Source: CAVVYV01 sp963818205
Lineage (GTDB): Bacteria > Actinomycetota > Thermoleophilia > Solirubrobacterales > 70-9
Assembly (NCBI GenBank): GCA_963818205.1
Contig: CAWFRG010000011.1
Location: forward strand, 1 to 64,000
Direction: 5' to 3'
DNA length: 64,000 nucleotides
Part shown: positions 1 through 8,501 of the stretch, in pieces
Position numbering within the stretch: position 1 is the first letter of the stretch
Layout: every line of letters starts with the position of its first letter
The notes under the pieces: model-generated
What the model was told of the DNA's origin: nothing
The model's database searches: none
What the model saw: the letters and a program-made list of their open reading frames with translations, nothing else
Program-made: the position numbers and the translations under genes

Positions 1-2708
1 CCGCTCTGAGAGGACGCGACGAAGAGCTCCGGACGCTCGACCGGCTGCTCGAGGCCGTTCGGGAAGGTGAGAGCAAGGCGCTGGTGGTCCGTGGGGAGCC
101 GGGGGTTGGCGAAGACGGCGCTGCTGGAGTACGCGATCGAGTCGGCGTCGGGGTTTCGGGTTGCGCCCGCTGCCGGTGTGGAGTCGGAGATGGAGCTCGC
201 CTACGCAGCCCTGCAGCAGCTGTGCGCGCCGATGCTTATCGGGTCGACGTCTCCCGGGTCCTCAGCGGGATGCGCTGGGCGTCGCGTTCGGGCTGAGTGC
301 GGGGATGCGCCGGATCGCTATCTGGTCGGGCTGGCGGCGCTCACCTTGCTCTCCGAGGTCGCCGACGAGGGGCCGCTGTTTTGGCGTTGTCGACGATGCG
401 CAGTGGCTCGACAGGGAGTCCGCTCAGGCGCTCGAGTTCGTGTCGCGCCGGCTGTTGGCGGAGTCGGTCGCGATGGTGTTCGGGATCGCGAGCCGAGTGA
501 GGACTTCAGCGGACTGCCGGAGCTACTCGTCGAGGGCCTTGGAAATGCTGAGGCCCGCGAGTTGCTTGGCCTCGGTGATCCGGGGACCACTCGATGAGCG
601 GGTGCGCGAGAGGATCGTGGCAGAGACCCGCGGCAACCCGTTGGCGCTGGTGGAGCTTGCCGCGGGGGTCGGCGCCGGCGGAGGCGGGCGGCTTCGGTTT
701 GCTGGACGCGCCGGCGCTCTCGGGGCGGATTGAGGAGAGCTTTCGGCGGCGGCTGCGACCGCTTCCCGATGAGACCCAGCGGTTACTGCTGGTGGCGGCC
801 GCCGAGCCGGCGGGCGAGAAGCGAAACTACTTTGGCGCGCGGCCGAGCGGCTGGGTATCAGGGCGGAGGCCGTTACCGCCGCCGAGTCCGACGGGTTGCT
901 GGCAGTCGGCGCGCGTGTGAAGTTTCGTCATCCGCTCGTGCGCTCGGCGGTCTATTGGGCGGCGTCCCTTGGCGACCGGCAGAGCGTACCGCGCGCTGGC
1001 GGAGGCCACGGACCCTGAGGGTGGGGTCCCGATCGCCGCGCATGGCACCGCGCCCAAGCGGCGCCCGGGCCCGACGAGGACGTTGCTGCGGAGCTCAGTG
1101 CTCGGCCGGCCGGGCGCAGGCGCGCGGGGGTCTGGCCTGCGGCGGCCGCCTTCCTGGAACGGGCCGCCGAGTTGACCCTCGATCCGGCCCGCCGGGCAAA
1201 GCGTGCGCTGGCTGCAGCGCAGGCCAATACCGGCGGCGCGTAGCGACGCGGCGTTGGGGCTGCTGGCCACCGCGGAGGCGGGGCCTCTCGACGAGCTCGA
1301 TCGCGCCCGGGTGGACTTGCTGCGCGCGCAGATCGCGTTCGCCTCGAGCCGGGGCCGCGACGCTCCCCCACTGCTGCTCAAGGCCGCCAAGCAGCTCGAG
1401 CCGCTCGACCTGAGACTGGCGCGCGAGACCTACCTGGATGCGCTGACGGCGGGGATTCTCGCCCATGGTTTGGCCAGTGGCGGCGGCGCGCGGGAGGTGG
1501 CCGAGGCCGCACGTGCGGTGCCCAGGGCGTCGCAGCCCCCGCGCGCGCCCGATCTCCTCCTGGATGGCTGGGGCCTGCTGATCACCGAGGGGTACGCCGC
1601 CGGGACGCCGGTGTTGAAGCGGGCGTTGGATGCCTTCCGCAGCGAGTCCGTCTTCAGCGAGGAGGAGATCCGCTGGCTCTGGCTCGCCTGCCACACCGCC
1701 TTCGAGCTCTGGGACGACGAGACCTGGCACATCCTCTCCACCCGCCAGGGTCCGAAGCTGGCCCGCGATGCCGGTGCGCTCACCGAACTTCCCATCGCCC
1801 TGAACGCGCTCTCTTCGGCGAAGCTGTTCGCGGCGACTTCGCGGCGGCGGCGGCTCTGATCGGAAGAGGCGGTTCGGTTACCAACGCGACCGGGAGCCAC
1901 CTCGCGCCTGCACGGAGCGGTGTTGTTGTTCCTTCCAGGGGAGGGAAGCCGGGAACTCCCGAGCTGATCGAGGCCAGCATGAAGGAGGTGGTAGGCCGGG
2001 CGAGGGACGGACTGACGTCCATTTCAATGGGCGAGCGCGATGCTCTCCCAACGGCCTCGGCCGCTATGAGGACGCGATCGCCGCGGCCCAGCAAGCCACG
2101 GGACCGCATGGCCCCACCCGGGCGCTGCCCGAGCTGATCGAGGCGGCCGCCCGGAGCGGGATGGCCGAGCGCGCTGCCGACGCCCTCCAGCGGCTCTCGG
2201 ACACGACACGTGCCAGTGGCACCGACTGGGGGCTGGGGATGGAGGCGGTCTCGCGAGCACTCCTCAGCGAAGACGCGGCCGCGGAGGGCCTTACCGTGAA
2301 GCGCTCGACCGGCTCGGCCGCACCCGGGTCCAGGTGGCGCTCGCCCGCGCCCGCATCGGTGCTCGGTGAGTGGCTGCGCCGCGAGCGCCGGCGGCTGGAT
2401 GCGCGCGAGCAGCTGCGCACGGCGCACGACATGTTCGCCTCGATGGGCGCCAAGGCGTTCGCCGGCCGCGCCGCCCGGGGCTGCTGGCCACGGGGGAGAC
2501 GGCCCGAAGACCAGCGTCGAGGCGGACGACCGCTGACCGCGAAGGCGGCCCGGATCGCCCGGATGGCGCGCGACGGAGCATCCAACCAGGAGATCGCCAA
2601 CCGCTCTTCATCAGCCACAAGACGGTCCAGTACCACCTACACAAGGTCTACTCCAAGCTCGGCATCAGCACCCGCACCCACCTCCACCGGGTGCTCCCTG
2701 GGGATTGA
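1..2708 (+). pseudogene. LuxR-family ATPase regulator (MalT/AAA type), multiply frameshifted
   Basis: Read across frames, this is one large signal-sensing transcriptional regulator of the AAA/LuxR type. The window opens at LRGRDEELRTLDRLLEA, the usual extreme N-terminus of the family, so the start codon lies just upstream. A Walker A follows (VRGEPGVGKTALLEY once an extra G near 110 is removed), then ATPase and helical-repeat sections in changing frames. The C-terminal LuxR helix-turn-helix (SHKTVQYHLHKVYSKLGI) ends at the TGA at 2706-2708. At least six frame changes are needed to read it through, mostly at G/C runs. It is either a decayed gene or the most error-rich gene of the window. Its total span of about 900 codons fits an intact family member. 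Family assignment is firm; activity as written is impossible. Confidence 0.75.
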
Positions 2709-2729
2709 AGCGCTAGCCGCGGGCGCAAA

Positions 2730-2751
2730 GGCCTAGCACCACGACTAGGCC
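2730..2751 (+). terminator. Stem-loop downstream of the LuxR-type gene
   Basis: GGCCTAG (2730-2736) and CTAGGCC (2745-2751) form a perfect 7-bp stem with an 8-base loop, 22 bases after the stop codon. No T-run follows, so it may be an actinobacterial L-shaped terminator or simply a stem-loop. Confidence 0.4.
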
Positions 2752-2820
2752 GCTGGCCGATGCGAACGCCGCCCTGGCGCGGCGACACTCTCTCCTGAAC
2801 CAAACCAATGGGGGCTCACG

Positions 2821-3320
2821 ATGAGCAGTGAAGAGACCATCACGAAGACGCCAGCGGTGACGCCGGACAGCGGCGAGATTGTTCGTCGCTTCATGGAAGA
2901 CCTGTTCGTCAAGAAGGATCCGGAGGCGGTCGACAACTACTTCGCCGATGAGGTCACCTTCATCGCTGTTGTCCCGCACTCGCCTGAGCTCACCGCCATC
3001 GTGCCGTGGTAGGCACCCGTTACACCCCCGCTTTGGTGAAGGAGGTGTACGCGCGCCTCCTGGCCAATTGGAGCTTCTGGCCTTTTACCCCGAGGTGGCG
3101 TTCGGTTCCGGCGAGAACGCGGCGCATGTTCGGCAGGTTCCGCTTCCTTTCGAAGATCACGGGCAAGGTGGTGGAAGCGACTGGGCGATCCGCGCCACGG
3201 TGCATGACGGGCGCATCACGTATTTCCATTTCTACGAGGACGGCTACACCATCGCCTCCACCTTCCGACGTGGCGGCGCCTCGGGATATCGAAACACCGC
3301 GAGCGCCGGCACGTCCATAG
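2821..3320 (+). CDS. SnoaL-like / NTF2-fold protein, frameshifted
   Basis: The ATG at 2821 opens a reading frame with SGEIVRRFMEDLFVKKD and DNYFADEVTFIAV, the typical first half of SnoaL-like (NTF2-fold) proteins. The frame closes at 3010, but the similarity continues in other frames: TRYTPALVKEVYARLLANW, EVAFGSGENAA and the typical strand pair VHDGRITYFHFYEDGYTIA near 3200-3260. Three indels would restore a protein of about 140 residues. The exact end is not resolved; 3320 is a stop in one of the frames. Such proteins are small cone-shaped folds used as cyclases, isomerases or ligand-binding domains, so no substrate can be named. Confidence 0.6.
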
Positions 3321-3359
3321 CCACGCGCCTGCACCAGCGGCGGTCGGACAGCCTCGTGC

Positions 3360-3560
3360 TCAGCGTCGGCGCCGATCGGGCAGCGGCAGCCGCGGCAGGA
3401 GCCGGCGGCGGGCACGCCAGGCGGAGCCGGCGCGCCCCCGAACTCCCGGGCGATCGGCGCGGCGCGGATCGAGTTCGGCGCCACACAGGGCACAGCCCGC
3501 GGCAAAGGCGCTGACGCGCTCGCCGCAATTGGGGCAGACGTTGGGGCCTCGGTTTCGCAT
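3360..3560 (-). CDS. Small zinc-ribbon protein
   Basis: A 66-residue frame starts at the ATG at 3560 with MRNRGPNVCPNCGERVSAF and continues GCALCGAELDPRR. The two CxxC pairs (CPNC, CALC) are a classic zinc ribbon. The rest is Arg/Pro-rich and low in information, and a frameshift may have cut off a hydrophobic tail that zinc-ribbon proteins of this kind often carry. It faces away from the methyltransferase relic to its right. The codon pattern and the ribbon make the N-terminal half credible; the C-terminal half is doubtful. Confidence 0.5.
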   Translation of the reverse strand: MRNRGPNVCPNCGERVSAFAAGCALCGAELDPRRADRPGVRGRAGSAWRARRRLLPRLPLPDRRRR

Positions 3561-3675
3561 CTGTCGCCCTAGCTTGCACCGGGTTGATGAAGGAGTGATT
3601 AAAGGCTTGGCACAGCTCCCTTTGAGATACGCTCCTGCTCTGCTCGATGCGTACATCGGCCTGCGGAGATTGAGG

Positions 3676-4018
3676 ATGGAGCCTCTCAACCGGATCCTCA
3701 TGCGGTTGGCTTCACCCCCTGGGAGCAAATGGCCAAGGCCCCGGTTGCGGGCCAGATCGCCGAGCTCTTCGCCCGCGAGGAGGAAGGACGTGAGCCGCAA
3801 TGCGACCGCGTGCTGCTGCCCCGGGGCGACGCTCCTGCTGATGGCATGGACGCCGGGGCGCCGAGGGCCGCTGCCGCGGGGTGCGAGCCGCGAGGACATC
3901 CAGACTGCGTTCCCCGAGTGGACGCTGATCGACGATGAGGCGATGGACGATGCCCGCGGGCGCGCCTGGATATGTGAGGAGGGCCGGGCCGCGGTTCTAC
4001 CGGTTGCGGCGCGAGTGA
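3676..4018 (+). pseudogene. Methyltransferase relic lacking the SAM-binding core
   Basis: The piece GFTPWEQMAKAPVAGQIAEL followed by FAREEEGREP matches the N-terminus of the intact methyltransferase at 17369-17986 (GFHPWEDLAEHPP, FEREESGREP). After CDRVL it jumps directly to ATLLLMAWTPGRRGPLPRG and SREDIQTAFPEWTL, matching the C-terminal third of the same paralogue (ATVLLDVFAPRRRGPLPHG, QSDVEAAFPDWEI). It ends FYRLRRE-stop, like FYRLVRK-stop. About 95 residues, including the glycine-rich SAM loop, are absent, and two small indels are present. It cannot be a functional methyltransferase. The start is approximate. Confidence 0.65.
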
Positions 4019-4096
4019 CCTGCTCGGTCGCGTCCGCTAGCAGCAATAAAGACCGCCTCCGCATCTCCTCGATGCTGCCCTAGGCGCCGCTACCTC

Positions 4097-4897
4097 TCAG
4101 CCTTCGAGCCTGCCCCAACTCTGGATCAGGGTGAAGGTCGTGCCCCATCTGCCCGGCTCGGCCAATTCGGTCTCGGCCTCGCGGCGCAGCGAGGCGAGCT
4201 CGTCCTCGCTCAGCGTCTCAAGCAGCCGCGACTCGAGCGCGACGCTGAACTGAAGCGGCAGACGCAAATAGGGGTGGCCTGGTTTGAGCGCGATGACGTG
4301 CGCGTCTATCGCTGGCTCCTCAATACCGATTTCGCGGAGCAGTCCTGGAAGTCCGCGGCCCGCCTCGCCGCCCAGGGCGGCAAAGATCTCGGAGAGCAAT
4401 CGGATCAGTCGCTCGGCCGCGGGGGCAGGGGGATTGAAGTGCCACGAGCCCAGGTCCCACTCCTCCAGAACCAGTGAGCCACCGGGCCTGACCAACCGCC
4501 GGTGCGAGGCCACCTGCTCGCCGCCGCGTCCGAGCGGAGCGATCAGGTAGCGGGCATGGACGAGATCGAAAGATTGCGGCTCCAGCTTGCTCTCGAACAG
4601 ATCATCGACGACGAGTTCTACGTTGGAGATTCCTTCTGCCTCCAGAAATGAACGAGCGGCATTGAGCAGGCTCTCGTCGATGTCGGTGCCTACGACCTGG
4701 CCGGAGGGGCCGACCCACTCGCTGAGGATCCGAAGCCAGCCCAAGGCTCCGCAGCCGACGTCCAGGGCGTGTCGGCCGGATCCGTCGCCGACCTTCGAGA
4801 GGAGCTGCCGCCCGGTGGGCTCCCACACGCGCGACTGCAGCCGCAGGCGCTCCAACTCCGAGGGTTGGTTGGCGAGCAGGTAGTTCTCCTGCGACAT
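4097..4897 (-). CDS. Class I SAM-dependent methyltransferase
   Basis: An intact 266-residue protein. Motif I (LDVGCGALGWLRIL, about residues 45-58) and the acidic end of strand 2 (VVGTDIDESLL) define a Rossmann-fold methyltransferase. LVVDDLFESKL and FDLVHARYLI are motifs II and III, and LVRPGGSLVLEEWDLGSW is the post-core strand. It resembles ubiquinone/menaquinone-type or small-molecule methyltransferases, and the substrate cannot be read from sequence. The ATG lies seven bases after a GATACT element, which implies a leaderless mRNA. The first codons (ATGTCGCAGGAG) are shared with two other loci near 17-18 kb. Confidence 0.85.
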   Translation of the reverse strand: MSQENYLLANQPSELERLRLQSRVWEPTGRQLLSKVGDGSGRHALDVGCGALGWLRILSEWVGPSGQVVGTDIDESLLNAARSFLEAEGISNVELVVDDLFESKLEPQSFDLVHARYLIAPLGRGGEQVASHRRLVRPGGSLVLEEWDLGSWHFNPPAPAAERLIRLLSEIFAALGGEAGRGLPGLLREIGIEEPAIDAHVIALKPGHPYLRLPLQFSVALESRLLETLSEDELASLRREAETELAEPGRWGTTFTLIQSWGRLEG

Positions 4898-4904
4898 CGC
4901 CCGC

Positions 4905-4910
4905 AGTATC
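4905..4910 (-). promoter_or_regulatory. Probable -10 element of a leaderless promoter
   Basis: GATACT on the minus strand sits 7 bases upstream of the ATG at 4897. The same arrangement (ATACT, 7-9 bases, ATG) occurs at 17332, 18025 and 29879. Spacing this short puts the transcription start at or next to the A of the ATG. Confidence 0.45.
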
Positions 4911-4995
4911 TCCCCTCCGGGCCTGCGGGGGCAAGGCTATCCCCAGTTGCGCCGCTGAGCCAGCCTCGACGACCTCCTCGATCACGCCGCCTCGC

Positions 4996-5024
4996 GAAAC
5001 AAAAAAGCCCCCGCTCTGCAGGCC
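4996..5024 (-). terminator. U-rich terminator after tRNA-Glu
   Basis: Downstream of the tRNA on the minus strand, a short GC-rich segment ending GGGGGC runs into TTTTTTG, the only obvious T-run terminator of this part of the window. The stem itself is weak. Confidence 0.4.
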
Positions 5025-5025
5025 G

Positions 5026-5098
5026 CACCGCTACCGGGATTCGAACCCGGGTTTCCGGACTGAGAATCCGGCGTCCTAGTCCCCTAGACGATAGCGGC
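5026..5098 (-). tRNA. tRNA-Glu (anticodon CTC)
   Basis: A complete 73-nt cloverleaf reads on the minus strand. The acceptor is GCCGCTA paired with TAGCGGT (one G-T pair at the end), the anticodon loop TTCTCAG lies in a 5-bp stem CCGGA/TCCGG, and the T arm is CCCGGGTTCGAATCCCGG. Anticodon CTC reads GAG. CCA is not encoded. It is transcribed away from the tRNA-Leu on the other strand. Confidence 0.95.
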
Positions 5099-5204
5099 GT
5101 GTCTGCGGGGAATCGGCAGTGTAGCCAAGGGTTCGGCCCTCCGAGCGGCACTCCATCCGGGAGCGCCGGTCGCTGTCGACGGTTCCGTCCGGGGCGGACC
5201 AATG

Positions 5205-5218
5205 CGAACATATGTTCC
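5205..5218. promoter_or_regulatory. LexA-like SOS box between the two tRNA genes
   Basis: CGAACATATGTTCC contains the core GAACATATGTTC, identical to the box overlapping the dinB start at 23861-23874 and matching the Gram-positive LexA consensus. It lies 57 bases upstream of tRNA-Leu and 107 bases from the 5' end of the divergent tRNA-Glu. The only protein gene nearby is the HTH/LAGLIDADG gene after tRNA-Leu, so its target is unclear. Confidence 0.65.
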
Positions 5219-5275
5219 CTCTATCGACGGACGATGGCCCGAGTGAACTCGAGCACGCTAGATTTGTCGATCCAC

Positions 5276-5358
5276 GCGGGGGTGGTGGAACGGTAGACAC
5301 GCATGCGCTCAGGAGCGCGTGCCCGAAAGGGCGTGGGGGTTCGATTCCCCCCCCCGCA
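5276..5358 (+). tRNA. tRNA-Leu (anticodon probably CAG)
   Basis: An 83-nt tRNA with a long variable arm, as in leucine tRNAs. The acceptor GCGGGGG pairs with CCCCCGC plus discriminator A, the variable stem is GCCCGAAAGGGC, and the T arm is GGGGGTTCGATTCCCCC. The anticodon region TCAGGA gives CAG, but it sits in a 6-base loop on a 7-bp stem instead of the usual 7-base loop on 5 bp. That suggests a one-base error or a slightly unusual arm. CCA is not encoded. Confidence 0.9.
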
Positions 5359-5360
5359 TC

Positions 5361-6174
5361 CTCGGAGCTCTAGATGCACAGCAGGGCGTCGTCGCTGAAG
5401 CTCTGAGGCTTCGAGACGAGGAGGGACTCGGCGCCGTGCGGGTCGCGCGCCGGCTCGGGCTCCCGGTCGGAACCGTCCGCGACTGGCACGCCGGCAAGCT
5501 GCCCCGCCACTCGCGCGGACGTCGACCTGGTGAGCCGGTCCCGCCGCCGTGCCCGACCTGCGGCCAGGACGAGCATCAGTTCGCGGATCTCCCATGCGCG
5601 TACGTCTACCTCCTCGGGCTCTACCTCGGGGACGGGTCAATCTCGAGCCATCCCCGCGGCGTATACAAGCTGCGCGTCTTCCTCGACAAGAAGTATCCAG
5701 AGATCGTCGACGAGTGCGCTCGAGCGATGCGAGCGACGATGCCAGGCAACAGCGTGAAGTCGACGTGCTGACACGTCGAGCAACTGCTGCGAGGTCTACT
5801 CCTACTCCACGGTCCTGGCCGTGCCTGTTCCCCCAGCATGGCCTCGGGATGAAGCACACCCGCCGGATCTGGCTGGCGGAGTGGCAGCAGAAACTGGCGG
5901 AGCGCTGGCCCGAGGCACTGCTCCGGGGACTGATCCAGTCGGACGGTTGCCGGTTCACGAACACCCGCGGCAAGTCGGAACCTGGTCCGCTCCGCGCTAC
6001 GCCTTCTCCAACGTCTCCACCGATATCACCAGCATCTTTTGCACCGCCTGCGAGAGGCTCGGGCTCCGCTGGACCGGCGCGTTCCGCGAGGACGAGGGAA
6101 GAGCGGTGACGATCTACGTCTCGCGAAAGGCCGACGTGGCGCGGATGGACGAGTTCATCGGGCCGAAACGCTGA
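5361..6174 (+). CDS. HTH plus LAGLIDADG-type DNA-binding protein, frameshifted
   Basis: The N-terminus is a helix-turn-helix (EEGLGAVRVARRLGLPVGTV) followed by RDWHAGKLPRHSRG and a CPTCG pair. A LAGLIDADG-like core follows: VYLLGLYLGDGSI near 5610-5645, then after a frameshift LLRGLIQSDGCRF near 5920-5955 as the second half, and SNVSTDITSIFCTACERLGL with VTIYVSRKADVARMDEF to the stop at 6172. Family knowledge: actinobacteria carry HTH proteins with LAGLIDADG domains that act in regulation, WhiA being the classic one, while free LAGLIDADG enzymes are homing endonucleases. The start is unresolved: the frame opens at a GTG inside the tRNA-Leu, and the first internal start is GTG 5436. The gene starts directly after the tRNA. 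Confidence 0.65.
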
Positions 6175-6202
6175 CCCTCGACCTCCGCTTCAGACTCGGG
6201 GA

Positions 6203-6991
6203 TCAGGCTGCGGACTGCTCGACCGGGTTCGAGCGGTCGCCCTCCACCGGCGCGGGGGCTCCGAGGGCGAGGCCCTGGGCCTCGTCGGCGCCAAGCTCCT
6301 CCAGCGTCTGGAGGGTCGCGAGGTCCTCGACCCCGGTGGCGACGGTCCGCGAGCCGAACCGGCGGGCCTGCTTCACGATCGCTTCGATCGCGTTGGGGCA
6401 GGCGGGGTCGCGGCTCAGGTCTCGAGCGAATTCGCGTTCCAGCTTCAGGTAGTCGACCGGCAGGGTCCTCAACTTCGCCAGTTCGGCCGGTCCAGTCCCG
6501 ACCTGGTCGACCGCGAGCTCGAAGCCGAGGTCCCTGAGGCTCCAGAGGAAATCCTCGGCGGTCTCATCCTCGACCAGGTCCTCCTCGTTGAGCTCGAAGG
6601 TGAGGTTGGCGGGATTGGCCTCGGTCTCGGTCAGTAGCTCCCGAACGTACTCGACGAACCCGGGGCTGATCGAGTGCGATGACAGGTTCGCCGCAACCGC
6701 CCTCCCCTCGGCTGCGATTTCAACCGATCGTTCGGCGACCCAGTGGTCGATCTCGATGATCAAGCCGCTGCGGGCCGCCGCATCGATGAACTTGGCGGCC
6801 GGCGTCACCCGCTCGCCCTCGACCAGCCGCAGGAGCAGCTCGTGCCGGAGGATCTTCCCGCTGCGCAGATCGACGATCGGCTGCTGATAGAGGGTGAAGC
6901 CATCGTTCTGGAGCGCCCGCCGCAACCGCTCGTCCCAGTGCGACTCCGCCTGGTCGTTCCCCCCGGGGACTGTTCCCTGTCTCCGGGACAT
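6203..6991 (-). CDS. EAL-domain protein with degenerate catalytic site
   Basis: A stand-alone EAL domain of 262 residues, counted from the ATG at 6991; a TTG lies three codons earlier. FTLYQQPIVDLRSGKILRHE and LLLRL correspond to the start of EAL domains, which hydrolyse cyclic di-GMP. The catalytic pattern is eroded. ExLxR survives as ELLLR and the asparagine as NLSS, but DDFG reads VDQVGTG, so the second metal-binding Asp is Gln. The lKiD motif reads LKLE and AEGVE reads ATGVE. Most likely it binds the ligand or a partner without cleaving it. No GGDEF or sensor domain is attached. It converges with the LAGLIDADG gene. Confidence 0.8.
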   Translation of the reverse strand: MSRRQGTVPGGNDQAESHWDERLRRALQNDGFTLYQQPIVDLRSGKILRHELLLRLVEGERVTPAAKFIDAAARSGLIIEIDHWVAERSVEIAAEGRAVAANLSSHSISPGFVEYVRELLTETEANPANLTFELNEEDLVEDETAEDFLWSLRDLGFELAVDQVGTGPAELAKLRTLPVDYLKLEREFARDLSRDPACPNAIEAIVKQARRFGSRTVATGVEDLATLQTLEELGADEAQGLALGAPAPVEGDRSNPVEQSAA

Positions 6992-7080
6992 CGGCAGCAA
7001 GCATCGCTCGCATCCGAACGCCCTGCAAGGGGAGGAAATACCCCGCCGAATGGTGGGTAACTACGGACTCGCGGAAGGCC

Positions 7081-8501
7081 CTAGATCGCGCCCAGGTGGC
7101 GCAGGGCGGACCGCGCGGCGTTGTAGCCGTTCATCCCGTGCACGCCGGCGCCGGGAGGGGTGGCCGCCGAGCAGATGTAGATACCCGGGATGCCGGTGCT
7201 GTAAGGGTCGAGCGCGAAGCGGGGCCTGAACAGGACCTGCACCGGCGTGTTGGCGCCGGTGATGATGTCGCCGCCGATGTAGTTGGCGTTGTCGGCCGCG
7301 AGGTCAGCGGGAGTTCGCACGGAGGTGGCGACGATCCGCTCGCGCAGGCCGGGAGCGAAGCGCTCGATCTGGGCCAGCACCGCCTCGGTCGCGTCGCCGC
7401 CGTAGCCGCTGGGGACGTGGGCGTAGGCCCAGACCGGGTGCAGGTCTCCCTTCGAGCGCTCCGGGTCGGCGAGGTACTGCTGGCCGACGAGCAGAAGGGG
7501 CGCTCGGGCATCCGGCCGCGGTTGATGTCCCGCTCCGCGGCGACGAGCTCCTCGAACGAGCCGATCACGTGCACGGTCCCCGCCCGGCGGCAGGCCTCGT
7601 TGGTCCACGGCACCCCTCCCTCGACCGCCAGGTCCACCTTGAAGGCACCCGGCCCGTGCCGGTAGCGGCGGTAGGCGCGGGCGACGCGGGCGGGAAGGCG
7701 CTCGCCGGCGATCTCGGCCACCGCCCGCGGGGCGAGGTCGAAGGCGACGATGTCGGCATCCGGCAGCTCGGCCAGCGAGCGGACCCGGCGACCGGTCTCG
7801 ATCGTGCCCCCGTGCTCGGTCAGGACCGCGGCGAGGGCGTCGGTGATCGACCGCGAGCCGCCCTTCGCGACGGCCCAGCCGTAGGCGTGGCACGCGGCGA
7901 TCAGGGCGCAGCCGACCGAGGAGCTCATCGGCCGGTTGAGCGGGCTGAAGGCGTGGGCGGCCACTCCCCCGAACAGGGCACGGGCCTGCGGCGTCTCCCA
8001 CCTGCGAGCGAGCAGCGTCGCCGGCGCAGCCGCCGGGATGCCCGAAGCGGGCGAGGCGGATCGGGTGCTTCGGCAGGTGCACGATCGGCCGGAGCAGGTC
8101 CTCGTTGAGGGCCTTGAAGTGGGCCGAGGAAGCGCCGAAAAGCCGCCGCCAGGAGGCGCCGTCCTCCCCCAGCCCGTCCACCGTCTCCTCGATCGACCTA
8201 ACCATCACCCCGGCGCTGCCGTCGTCGAGCGGATGGGCGAGGTCGACCTCTGGCCAGCGCCACTCGAGGCCGTGCTTCTCCAGGCCGAGCGAGTTGAGGA
8301 AAGGCGACCCGACTGCCATCGGGTGCGTGGCCGAGCAGTGGTCGTGGAGCAGGCCCGGCACCGTCAGCTCGCTGCGTCCGGGTACCTCCCCCGATCGTCT
8401 CCTCGGCCTCGAGCACGGTCACCCCGACGCCACTCGCGAGCGAGCGCGACCGCGCAGGCGAGCCCATTCGGCCCCGAGCCGACGACGATCGCGTCGCTCA
8501 A
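7081..8501 (-). CDS. Phytoene-dehydrogenase-like FAD oxidoreductase, frameshifted
   Basis: The protein begins LSDAIVVGSGPNGLACAVAL (TTG start at 8501), an FAD-binding dinucleotide fold, and continues VTVLEAEETIGGGTR, as in CrtI/phytoene desaturase-related oxidoreductases. At least three indels separate the N-terminus, the middle (SRSITDALAAVLTEHGGTI, GAFKVDLAVEGGVPWTN) and the C-terminus. The C-terminal family signature GIYICSAATPPGAGVHGMNG with GYNAARSALR is well preserved. Restored length is about 470 residues. The TTG start overlaps the TGA of the upstream DUF3556 gene (TTGA), so the two are translationally coupled. The substrate is unknown: a lipid or isoprenoid by family analogy. Confidence 0.75.

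Noticed and set aside
5234..5296. A 20-codon ORF (MARVNSSTLDLSIHAGVVER) after the SOS box
   Set aside because: It ends inside tRNA-Leu, has no ribosome site and no recognisable sequence. It would be the SOS target only by position.
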